64,000 nt of DNA. Source: Gavia stellata (taxonomy: Eukaryota > Chordata > Aves > Gaviiformes > Gaviidae). The position numbers and the translations under genes are program-made. This document shows positions 49,501 to 60,098 of this stretch, piece after piece. Below the pieces are notes generated by a model, which worked only from the letters and a program-made list of their open reading frames with translations, did no database searches and was not told the DNA's origin. The first letter of the stretch is position 1; each line of letters begins with the position of its first letter. The DNA lies in assembly GCF_030936135.1 (NCBI RefSeq), contig NC_082600.1, forward strand, positions 6,204,821 to 6,268,820, given 5' to 3'.

Positions 49501-51734
49501 CCAGTGTTACTGGAAAAAGCAACTACAAAGCGACTATTATTGTTAGCCACAGAGCTGACAGGAAACCCAGTTCCGAGATTTTTCTCACACAAATATTTAC
49601 GACAGAGTACTCTATGTCATAAATATTTTCATGATTACTCATGTCCAGAGGAGATACTGCACTGCCGCAAAACATACCCATACCAGCTTCAAGAAACCGC
49701 TACTAAACTTCAGTGGATATAATGCGCTAATTCAGGTTTCCTAAGGGTTGCTAAACTTAGTGGCTTCTCCAGCAGCAACACTCACAATGAAATTATTGAA
49801 AACAGCATGCACAGTTACGTTTGAATAACTGAATATCCATTTTTCTGAACATGGGGACAGGAATGTGCCAGAGCTGGGGAAACTAGGTAAGCATTTAGCA
49901 TTACCAGGTGTTTATGTTTGGGTTTTTTTTTTGTTCTCTCTCTCACACACACTAATAAATATGAAGGAACTTATTGCTGATTGTTAACAGTAAAGCACAA
50001 TTTTCTCCATGACTAGGAAAGGTTTGACCTTTCATTTTTATAGTCCAGCTATTACTGAGTGAACTTTTCTGTGGTCAACTTCACATGCATTGAGATTTTC
50101 TTCCTTTATACCTGCACACTAAGTACTTCACACCTCCTTAACGCACTCTTGTCTGAGCAGTTTGTAATCACTTAGATAATAAAGGTCTATAGGAAACATA
50201 CATCTGACCTTCATTTGTACAGAAATACAGCACTTCCACAGAGGCAGAGGTTCTGAACTGCAAGACAGATGCTTGCTCAACCACCACCAGAGAGATGTTG
50301 CTTATTTACTTACAGAACAGAAACACTAAGGGGAAGAGCATTTGAAAAAAGGAGAACTAAACACCTGAGACAAAAATAAAAGCAGCTAAAAATCTCCTCA
50401 ACATCTGCAAAGTCTGACATAAAGTAGCATAGTATTTCATTCCATACAAAGAAGCTAAATGTTAGAACAACAGTATTTCTAGTATTTCTAGAGTATTTTG
50501 GCTGTGATTGTATTCCGAGTTCTTTTATCTACCCGTAAATGCAGTATGTCAAGAGCAATACGTGAACAGAATTAAAACATCTTACTTATTCCAGAAATAT
50601 CTCTTCTCGTTATTTTGTCTCTCTTCTCAATGAAGAGTTTTATTTGGCTGCTACTTAGTCTCCTGTTCTTATAAAGAACACTAAGATACGCACATTCCTC
50701 TACTTGCCTTTTCCTACTGAGTGCCACGCATATGGAAGGCTTTGGGCAAAATTTCTGTACATTCTCCAACTAACACACCAAAAACGTTTTAAAGCACATT
50801 ATTACTTGCAGCCATCGCCGAAGCTCTAGAATTATATATGACCAAAGACTAGTGTCATGCTTAAAGTGCCTTGATGCTTTTGTGTTAACTGTTTTTAAAG
50901 GAAGAAACCTTGTGCCAATTTGCACAAGCTAACACCAAAATGCGTATCCCCAGGTGAATCTCCTATACTGCATCTGCAAGACCTTTGGTACTAACAAACC
51001 ACACATAATACAAGTACTGCTGCTTTGAACAATGATGTTAAAAATTCTTCTACCTTATAGCACATTGATTTACAGAGAGCTTAGATACTAAAAGGACTTA
51101 CTATGATTGTCTCATTCTAGAGCTTCTCAAGTCTTAACTTTGTAAAGTTAACGGTGTGGCTCATGATAAAGTGGCTCACAGCAGAAAAGTCCGCTGCTCA
51201 TCTCTTCCACTCATTTCAACTGTTTCCCTATAAGGGATCGTGCTGGGTGATGGGGCACAGCTGCAGGGATCCAGTATAGCCAAGCTGTCTTGAAGTCTCA
51301 GGGTTAGGTTAACACTGACATAACATTTTGGTTGTAAAATTTCAGTATCACAGCATAACTCCGAGTCCTGAATTTCATATCCAATGAAAAGTTACTTCAA
51401 ACCAAAATTAGACCCTTTCTCTGGCTTGCCAAAAGCACAGCTTTTTCATTCCATTATACTAGACATCATCCCTAAGTTGTGTGAGAATGTTTATTCTCTC
51501 TGTTGAGCTGCCTAGCTAGGCATTCTTAGGTGCTTTAAATACCATAAAAGAACAAGTGACCTCTCCTGCTGACTGGCTATATAGAAAGAGAGTCCTTTTG
51601 CTCATGATAGCTAGACGGGTGATGTGCCATGAACTTCCTAAGCATGTCGGCTGTAACAGATAGGTCCAGGTGGACAGGATTTTTCTGCTAGAAATCAAAA
51701 ACAAGACTGATTAGTTTTGTCACAAACTTATTTA

Positions 51735-51800
51735 TTGAATGGTACTATACTTAGTACAGAAATACAAACCGTGCCTCAAGAAAAGCTCACAATCTAAGTC
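51735..51800 (+). repeat. Ancient amniote repeat relic
   Basis: 'ttattgaatggtactatact', 'tagtacagaaatacaaaccg', 'agaaaagctcacaatctaag' shares the ending of the relic at 20563-20640. Old, diverged; family uncertain (MIR or L3 related). Confidence 0.4.
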
Positions 51801-53256
51801 ATGATTTGGCCAATACATTCCACAGAGAGATCAGAAGTTCACAAAGTGAATTTTTGAAGTTTTGTTAACATTTGGGTTAGATTTAATATATTCTAAACAA
51901 TAATTTTGCTCTTCAGTTTATCCGCTGCATAAAGTGGAACTACAGCACAGAATCAAAGTTCCCTCAGCACTAAAAGAAATGCCTCAAACCTTTATGTTTT
52001 GTATACAACCTCAAGCATCTTTGTATTTACAATGCAGATCCAAACACCAGAACTACCCTTCCCCCATGTTAGACATCTCCTGCAGACAATTCTAAACATG
52101 CCTCGTGCATTAAGCCTTACTGACCCTTCAGAGCTTACCTATACTATACACCACTGCTCAGTAAACTCCCTAGAGAACTGTCCCTTTGCTTGCCGCTCTC
52201 CAAAGCATCAAATAAAATAAAACAAAAAAACCCCCACCCAAAACCCACCTTCAAAACAGAACTTACATGGAAACTACACCTAAACTAACAATCCATTTCT
52301 GTCAAATTAGCACAATGGTTCTCTTAACTACACTGATAGGTCCCTCCACTGTTGCTTTAAATAAACCTAAGGTATGTTTTGTAGCTGAGAGTGAGCACTG
52401 TCAAAACAGGTGCTCATTACTTTGTGGAAAAATAACGGATCTGTACTACATTCAACCTCAGAGCAAATTTTATGTAAGAAGTCAAAATGTGAAACTAATG
52501 TTAAAAATATAATTTTATTATAGGCTTCAGGTAGTAATTCCAGTTTAGCAGTGTCAAAGCTAACCTCTAAGACCAAATTCTCTTAGAGGAGCTTTGACAG
52601 GTGCAGATATCCTGCCTTATAAGACTACACCTTCAGAGAACATCCATCACAGGTACGGAAGGACCAGACAAGACTACAATCCCCCCCCTCCCACACCCCG
52701 AAAAGCACTCAGTCCCGTCAACACCAGTCTTCCCCTGCCCTTGCTGCGTCTTCCTGGGAAGGGATGACCTCAGCCGCCTGGCAGGAGGCCAAGCAGCCAT
52801 CACAACCGCCAGCACCATGTGCAGAAGCGACCGGGCAGCAAGAGACGGTCACGTCCCCCTCCCCGGGCTTCACCTCAAATGCGTCATGGGCAGCAGGGGA
52901 TGATTAACGGCGACGGAGCAACGCCTTCCTCCGAGGGAAGCGCAGCCACCCGTGCCCTGCCCGCACCGGCTAAGGGACCGGCGCGAGGGGAAAGCGGCAC
53001 GGGCGGCGCCTGCAGCCCCTACCTGCAGCGCCGGCGGCGTCTCTGCTGGGGCGCTCGGCAGCGACCACGGCGGGCGGGCCGCCTCAGCACCACCACTCGA
53101 CTCCGGCGGGCTCCGCGGGGAGAGCAGTGGGGGACGGCCGCTGGCGGGTCCGCGCCTCACAGGGCCGCTCGGCCGACCGACTCCTCCGCGCCCTCTCGGC
53201 AGGCGGCTCCGCCACTCGCCGCCAGAGGCGCCGCCGCCCCTCCATGGCCGCCGCTT

Positions 53257-53265
53257 CACTTCCGG
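53257..53265 (-). promoter_or_regulatory. ETS-family binding motif CCGGAAGTG
   Basis: Exact GABP/ELK-type motif read on the minus strand, 12 bases upstream of a minus-strand ATG in good Kozak context (53245). ETS motifs often sit at the start site of CpG-island promoters, so this may mark the antisense start. Confidence 0.5.
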
Positions 53266-53546
53266 CTCCGGCCGGGCCCGCTCCTGCATCGCCGTCGAGC
53301 GGGAGAGGGGACGACGCGGCCGCCGCCGCCACCACCACCATCCAACGCGGGGGTAGGCCGCGGGGAAGAAACGAAGCACGACCTCTTCGGAGCACGGGAG
53401 GAGGTTTCCCGCCGAGCCCCTCACCTCTGCCCGCAGCTCCCCCGCCTCCCCCCGCGCGAGAGGCGCCGACCACTCCCGCTCCCTTCCTCCCGCGGCCTAA
53501 AATGGGAAAGAGCCTCACACAAAATGGTGCCGGGAGCCTGACCGCG

Positions 53547-53556
53547 GCGCATGCGC
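53547..53556. promoter_or_regulatory. NRF-1-type palindrome GCGCATGCGC
   Basis: Exact core of the nuclear respiratory factor 1 (NRF1 gene) site. It lies between the ETS motif and the CCAAT array, near the middle of the bidirectional promoter. Confidence 0.55.
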
Positions 53557-53664
53557 TCTGCGTGCCCGGGGCGGCCGCCGCCGCAGGACGCCGTCCCCGC
53601 CCCCCGCCGCCCCCCTCCCTCCCTCTCGTCCCCGCCCCACCGCGTCTCCAAGAGACGGCTCGCA

Positions 53665-54003
53665 CCAATCACATCGCGCCGTTGCTCTTCCTGTGGTCCG
53701 GTCGTGGCCAATCACCGCGCACAGAGCCACATCCGGATCCATCTCCTACCAATCAGCCGTGGGGGGACGCTGACTTCACTTCAACCTGCACCAATCGGTT
53801 GGCGCTCCGAAGGAGCCCCAATCAAAAGTCTCCGTGGCTCTACCTGCGTCGACGGCTGGCCAATGCCCTCTGCCGGCCGCCCTGTGACCAATGGGGGTGC
53901 TGTCCGCGGCGCCCAATCCGGGCGGGGCAGAGCCCCCGGGGCGTCACGAGGGGGCCAATGGGAGTTCAAGCAGGACAGATTCTGCTCAACAGCTTGTTAT
54001 TGG
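53665..54003 (+). promoter_or_regulatory. ARID4A: Phased array of ten CCAAT boxes upstream of ARID4A
   Basis: Forward CCAAT at 53665, 53708, 53749, 53791, 53818, 53860, 53888, 53913 and 53955, then one reverse copy (ATTGG) at 53999. Spacings are 43, 41, 42, 27, 42, 28, 25, 42 and 44 bp, that is two classes near 42 and 27 bp. Most have NF-Y-like flanks (CCAATC or CCAATG/GG). Known: NF-Y binds CCAAT, often in multiple spaced copies. Orientation and place favour drive toward ARID4A, with a start site probably after 54,010. Confidence 0.85.
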
Positions 54004-54029
54004 GCTCGTCGCTGGTGATTCGGTGCGAG

Positions 54030-54180
54030 TCCGGGCTGGAGGGGGTGGAGCGGGGCCGCGCTCAGCCGCCGCCGCTCGCGGGGCTGTCGTCGTCTCGGAG
54101 GGGGCCGCGGCGCTGGGAGCGCGGCGGGGCTGGGCCAGGCCGGGCAGCGCGGGGCTGCCCACTTCACTCCGAGTTTCCAG
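54030..54180 (+). other. ARID4A: Candidate non-coding exon 1 of ARID4A
   Basis: A good donor TTTCCAG|GTAGGAGG has its GT at 54181-54182, after the CCAAT array and before the first coding exon. The exon start is a guess from the array position; other donors exist further right in the island. Confidence 0.4.
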
Positions 54181-55035
54181 GTAGGAGGCAGCGAGGGCGG
54201 CGGGCGTCTCGGCAGCCGCAACTCCGCCGCCGTCCTGAGGGAGGGGGCGCGGAGCGGCGCCGGGAGCTCCCCCTCCCCCCCGCACCAGCGCGCTCTTGCA
54301 CCCCGTGAGGCAGCGGGGACGCCCGCCGCTCCCCTCACGGCGGGGTCGGGGACTCCCTTCCCCGCCGAACTCCGCCCCGTGCCCCGGCCGAGCGCCCCAG
54401 CCCTCTCCCTCCGTCGCCGCTCCTGGGGCTGCCCCGACGCTTGGCGGCGGGGACCGCCCGCCCGCGCCGCCCTCCATCCTCAGCCCCCTCAGCCGCGCGG
54501 CGCCGGCCCGCCCCCGCTCCACGCCCCCCCCCCCGCCCCGGGCCGGGGGCTGCGGCGTCCCGGCGGGCTGCCCGGGCGGCCGGCCGCGGCGGGTGCCCGG
54601 GGGGCGGGAGCGAGAAGTCCGCCCGGCCGGCGGGTGAGGGGGGCGGGGAGGAGGGGCTCGGCGCGTCCCTCCGCGGGCCGCAGAAAGTTGCGAGGGCCGG
54701 GGAGGGGCGGGGAAGGCAGCGGCGGCGGCGGGGCCCGGTCGTCCCCCCCCCGCGGCGAGGAGCTGCCCGTGTGTGGCGGCGGGTTCCCCTCACGGGTTGA
54801 ACGCGCGCCCCGGCCCCTCCGCCCTGAGGCGGGGAGCGGGAGCAATGGCGACGTGACACACCGAGGGGCCGCCGGGCGGGAAGCGGCGGGCGGCGGCCGC
54901 GGCCCCGCTCCTTTCGCGGCCCGGCGGGGCTGGGACGGGCGGCGGCTCCCGCCCGCCCGCGCTGGGCTCCCCTCGCAGCCCGGTCGCCCCCTCACGGGGA
55001 GACCCACGCTCGCGCGAGTCCGCCTTCACCGCCTT

Positions 55036-55064
55036 CCCCCCCCCCCCAACCCTCCCCCCCCCCC
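55036..55064 (+). repeat. ARID4A: Two C runs in the intron 1 acceptor region
   Basis: C12 (55036-55047) and C11 (55054-55064) lie just upstream of ctcttgttttgcag, so the polypyrimidine tract of ARID4A intron 1 is mostly C. Confidence 0.9.
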
Positions 55065-55079
55065 GCTCTTGTTTTGCAG

Positions 55080-55145
55080 TGTTTTCCCGTGAGCTCGCGG
55101 GGAGGAGAAGTCTTTGAGCTGGAATCCCTCAAATAACCTTTAAAG
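55080..55145 (+). other. ARID4A: ARID4A 5' UTR part of exon 2
   Basis: Acceptor ctcttgttttgcag| at 55079, then 66 untranslated bases without an upstream ATG, then the start codon at 55146. Confidence 0.8.
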
Positions 55146-58100
55146 ATGAAGGTAGGCTGACTCCGGAGCGGGGAACGGCTCCCTTTCCCCCCCTCGCTAG
55201 CTGCTCTGGCGATTTCGTTTTTAATCGCGAGTCTCGGCTGAGCAACAGTAGGATAACGCTGGCCGGGGTTTCGGTGCATGCTGCAAATCCTGTTTCGGCT
55301 CTCCAGCTGAGGTGTGGGTGAGCAGAGCTCTTATCGTCTTGCAGTAGTAGTCTGAAAATTCACGGCGTCTTTGAGTTGTTGTCCTTTGGGCTACTGTCTT
55401 TAAATGCTTCCTGTATCAGCAGCTGCTATTGCAAGTTTGCAAAACCACGGCTTTTGTCCCGCCTTAGCTGTTGCCCGTGTTTTCAGTACAAAGGCTTAAC
55501 AATTGCAGTATAATTTATAAAAGAGAGAAAAACTTTTTTTGCCTTCAGAGTTGAAGAAATAATAACAAATTAAAAAAAAAAAAAACACAAACCACACAGT
55601 TATTTAATACCCTGTGCTGATTTCCTGTCTTGATAGACATTTTTCAATGTGGTAATTTTGTCCTTGTTTATCAGTTGCTACAAGCACAATAAAGTGAAAT
55701 GTTGAGTATTAAAGTCCAGATTAAGGAAAACGTGATGAGAAATCTCTCTTAAAACGCGTAAGTAGTTAAGCTTTGATAAAAGGCTTTTCAGGAAAGAAAA
55801 ATACTAGTTAACAGCTGTTTGAAAGATGACAACAAATTTCTCTAGAGGTCTCCTTTTAGTCAGCAGGAAAAAAAATCCTATTATAGAATGTTATAGACTT
55901 AATTGTAAGTATTGGGATGATAGCAATCTCAAATGTTTTAAGTAATCTGTGTCATTGGATTGCTTATAGCTGAAAAAAGTACAAGTACCTTTTATACCGC
56001 CTTTTTGCAGTTGAAGTATTTTCCTTTTGTATGCTATATAGGAATGACTTGAATTCATAGTCACTCCTATACATTATTACCCTTTTTATAAGGACATGTT
56101 CCAAGTATCATTTAAATACCCTCAAAGATATTTCTGAGAGAGTATTTAGGCTGATAAAATTGGTGGGCAGGGGTCACCATCACTGGTAAAACAAAACTTT
56201 CTGTAACTTGTTTGTTGGTTTCTTTTTTTTTTTTTCCCTTTTAAAGAACAGTTTAATTGTAATTCTGAGTACAGGCATTGTATATCACTTAAAAGTCAAT
56301 AGGTCTAAAAGTTTAGATATAAAATTAAATATATAATGATGTAGCTGTAAAAATAAATAACTAAACTTTGTTCTTATTTTTTGTTTCTTAATAGGCAGCA
56401 GATGAGCCTGCCTACCTGACAGTGGGAACTGATGTCAGTGCCAAGTACCGTGGTGCCTTCTGTGAGGCAAAGATTAAGACAGTGAAAAGGCTTGTGAAAG
56501 TCAAGGTAGTATACTGTGGTTGTTGCTGGTTTTATTGAAGTATTGTGTTGAAAGGACTGTTAGAGGAGATCCTAATCCTGAAGATTAGGATATGTTTATC
56601 ACCTCACTGTTTGAATTTTAAAGAATACTTGAAAGTTGTTTTTCATGTTTTGGTGTTGGGTTTGCGCTGTTTTTTGGTTTTTTGTTCTTTTTGGGGGGTG
56701 GTGTGGAGGGTTTTTAATTTTTTTAGGAGGATGCTGGAACAAGAATGAGCTTTCAGATTACCTATTATTGCTACTTCTTTCTTGATCACAGTTGTCTTCT
56801 GTTTGTGAATGCATCAGTTTCACAGCAATCAGTTTTGATGTCACAAATAGAGGATTATGGCTTTACGTGAGTAATAAGGAATAAGAGCAAACCTCTTCAG
56901 AAGCAAAAGTTCCATTACATTCCAGCTGATGTTCTCAGTTTTATAGCGTGGACCTGAAGAGGCAATGCCAAAATAAATCAACATAAGAGCAAAAAAGGTG
57001 GCAATAATTAGTTTCTTAGACCAGGTTTTAGAAATGTCCAGGATAACATTTGTTAAGTTTTGAGCATCTTGCTGCTGCTTCTAAAACAGCGTGCTTTGGC
57101 TGTAGCTGAGTTTCTACACATGCATGGTACTGGCACGTAATATTCATTCACATTTACAAGTTTTATGCCAAAACAACCAAAAAAGAAAGTAATTATTTTG
57201 GTGTTGCAGTACTGTTGTTAATGGTAGTATGGGAAAACAAGAATAAAACGTAGTTAAATAAAAGCTAAGAATTCAAAGTAAATACAGAAATTGTTCTGCT
57301 TTGTTTTGTCAAAATTTTCCCACTTCCCACTTTCTTGTCTACTGGCCAGGATATGTAAATAAGGCACTAGTGACCCAAAAACCCCTAACAAATAGAGATG
57401 AAAGCTTCTTTTTATAACTACACATCTAAGTTTTCGTGTGCTTTAATGCTTAGATCAAGTAAAACAAGCTATCAGCCTCTTCAGTTACATATATAGATCT
57501 TATCACTTTATCAGAGTGCTTTTCATGATAAGAAAAAAAACCACAATTCAGATCTTAGAGTCTTTGCCCCTGTTCTTAATGAGTACTGTTAGAAATTTGT
57601 GATGTTCTTTGAAATCTCTGTTAATGAGAAGCTCCATAGGAAGCAGCGTGCTGCCCTTCCCGGTCTGACGTCCTTGATTTTGTATCTGTATCTTTGGTCT
57701 GATAGAATATTTAGACTGTTAATAGGTGTGAGTTTCTTTTTCTCATTAGAATCGAATGCTTTGTTACTCCATGATAAGATTTGGAAGTATATGAGGCTGC
57801 TGTGACTTGGTGGAAATTCCTGTCACTGTATCTCAATTATATTCTAACAATTGAAGTTTTAACAAGCTAAGCCTGATATTGTAATTAAGAGCGTGTAGGC
57901 GCACCCCGGCACACTTGCCAAGAGTGCAGAGTTCAAAAAGTCCAGTAGTCTTTTCCTGAGTAGCAGGACAACCTGTATTCATCTCAATACCGATACAAAA
58001 TTTTAAATAAAAATTGCATAAACTGCATTATGAAGCTGAATTTATGTTAATACCAATGCTATTTTAGCATGCTGCTAGTGTTGTATTTATAAATACAGCT

Positions 58101-60098
58101 ACAGTGTAGACTATGGTTGGGGGATAATTTGGGGGAACTAGAAAACTGGACATCTTTATAGGTGGAAAGGAAGCTCCGGGAGCTTTGGATTCCTGAAAAA
58201 GAAATATGAATTTTGGAATTTTTTATTAAAACACCATAGGTGTTTTTGCTATAACAAATGGCAGTTGAAACAGTTAACAGTGTTGAGATATAAATATTCA
58301 TCTTTCATGTTTCTGAACTGAGTCTCTGCAAACTCAGGGATTCAAACTGCATAGGCTTACATTCACTCTGTCTCATCAGTGTTACCTTCTCAAACATAGG
58401 ATTTTAAAGGGAGAAACATAGTTTACCTAGACTGTAACTGATCCTTATTTTCACTACATTTGTAGCGACTCATGTGTTTACCGTAAAAACTTTCTCTTGC
58501 TCAAGGTAGCAGAAGTGGTTGTATTGCGGTCAGTTCGGTGATTTTTTGATACGTATTTAATAAAGAGGGCTTTTTATTTTGGTTGTAGTTTAGTATTCTA
58601 TGTGTTGTTAATAAAGTGCTACAGTTGAAGTAGAGAGAGAAAAAACCTGCTTAATATTCTGATCTGGAAGCCCAGTTCCAGGTATGCCCTGGATTGCATC
58701 AATATCCAAACTCATATTAAAATGTATTTTCTTTGCCTTGGAATGGCTGATGTTTGATTTGCCCTGTTCTTTAATTATAAAGTTTCAGATTAAATATTAA
58801 GCATGATACTTGGGGCTTCCTGTGAGTAAAATCGTCCTTGCCAGGTGTTTTGCATTCAACCATGTTTGAGTCCATTTGATTGATAAAGATCTTATTTTCC
58901 AAATTATTATTATAAATACAGTTTCATATGCTTTTTGTATGCTATTAAAAATTAGATATATACTAAAAAGTTAATGAATATCTTTCAGGTGGTCCTGAAG
59001 GGGGATAACTCAACGCAGTTAGTACAAGATGACCAAGTGAAAGGACCTCTAAGAGTATGTATATTGCATGCCTTTTTTTTTGTCATCACATAATTGATTT
59101 GTAAGATTCTAGATTTTGATGCTGTTTAGGTGCGTACCTGTTCTACAGAGTTTAAATCAACAGGAGGAGGCTCATTGCTTTAGGTCAGATTGATTCTGAG
59201 TAAATAGTCTTAACTCTTGTAGCTTTTAGAGACAGTTTATGCTTCTCCATGTAGTATACTCCATACACAAATGGTTTTGTATGCAATGATTTTTATATCT
59301 TGTAAGATGCAAAACATCATAAGTAATGGAGAACTTGATTACGAAGCTAAGTTCAAGCCCGTTAGACAATAGTAAATATGATTGCTCTAACAGAGTTTTA
59401 AAATAGTTGGTGTATTTTATATAAAAATATGTGTTGATTTGTATTTTTGTGTGTTACAGTTGTCTGCTAAAATACATAGCTGCATTATAAAACAGTGACT
59501 GCAAATGGAGCTCTTTGGAGGAGATCATCTTTTTTTGTCTTTGTCTTTTCTCTAGCTACTGCAAGAACACCGATGAATGTTGTAGGCTGCTAATGGCATT
59601 CAGATCTAGTTGATAGTGTAACAATGTTTAAAGTAAAATAAATAGAAGTAATTGCGTGCACATCAGTAATAAAGTAATATTTACTTTGATTTAATATTTG
59701 AATATTTATTTCCAATTAGCCTTCTATTATTTCTTGTGATGATGTAAGTTATGCTGAAATTAGATGTTTCAAGTTTCTTACTGCTTTACTGTCTACTTAA
59801 AGTTCAGCCTGCATGCTTAAGGACCTTTGTTCTTACCAGCTAAGTACTAAATTTTATGAAGTAACATTCAGCTAAAATGAATCTCAAAATGAATCTCTAA
59901 AAAAAAAATAAAAATCTGGTTTGCCGGAAGAAATAATGTGTACATGTGTTTTTCTCCATTATGTGAGTTTGGGATTGCATGTAACCTTGAGATACTCTTT
60001 TTTGCAGGTTGGTGCAATGGTTGAAACCAAAATGCCCGATGGATCCTTTCAAGAAGCTGTTATCAGCAAGTTGACAGATGCTAGTTGGTATACTGTAG
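55146..60098 (+). CDS. ARID4A: ARID4A (RB-binding protein 1), 5' part, runs off the window
   Basis: Coding exons: 55146-55151 (ATG AAG), 56395-56505, 58989-59054, 60008-60098, giving residues 1-91 and the first base of codon 92. It begins [20 protein letters not shown] and ends near [12 protein letters not shown], very close to the human protein I remember, including KLVQDD-type and GSFQEA segments. This is most of the N-terminal Tudor domain; the known PWWP, ARID and chromo-barrel domains and the RB-binding LxCxE motif must lie to the right. Donors are gtaggc, gtagta, gtatgt, gtgagt. Known role: nuclear chromatin adaptor that binds RB-family proteins and recruits the SIN3-HDAC complex. I saw no further exon from 60,099 to the window end. 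Confidence 0.96.
56569..56591. repeat. Small hairpin, 9-bp stem
   Basis: ATCCTAATC, loop ctgaa, GATTAGGAT, in an ARID4A intron. Probably chance. Confidence 0.7.

Larger units (their letters stand above)
40490..53260 (-). ncRNA. Candidate minus-strand long non-coding RNA, convergent with PSMA3 (PSMA3-AS1-like)
   Basis: Inferred, not directly seen as spliced exons. A minus-strand AATAAA (tttatt at 40513-40518) sits 25 bases past the PSMA3 AATAAA, so the two transcripts would end on or over one another. Between about 41 and 52.6 kb the + strand is A/C-rich (49081-49140: A 26, T 13, C 16, G 5), the reverse of the T/G-rich introns of PSMA3, as expected for transcription of the minus strand. The right end is a CpG island with minus-strand ETS site CCGGAAGTG at 53257-53265 and donor CTGCAG|GTAGGG at 53022-53021; another good donor (GAG|GTGAGG) has GT at 53424-53423. 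No long coding frame is present. Human PSMA3-AS1 has, as I recall, the same place and strand, starting next to ARID4A. Confidence 0.5.
52900..55270. promoter_or_regulatory. ARID4A: CpG island, bidirectional promoter of ARID4A and the antisense transcript
   Basis: About 2.3 kb of dense CpG. It contains an ETS motif on the minus strand (53257-53265), an NRF-1-type palindrome GCGCATGCGC (53547-53556), an array of CCAAT boxes (53665-54003) and several C or G runs. The many long frames in it are by-products of GC-rich, stop-poor sequence. Confidence 0.85.

Noticed and set aside
53127-54308. 393-codon + strand frame and overlapping long frames on both strands in the CpG island
   Set aside because: Stop codons are rare in G+C-rich DNA; the frame runs through the promoter array, lacks domain features and has competing frames of similar length on the other strand.
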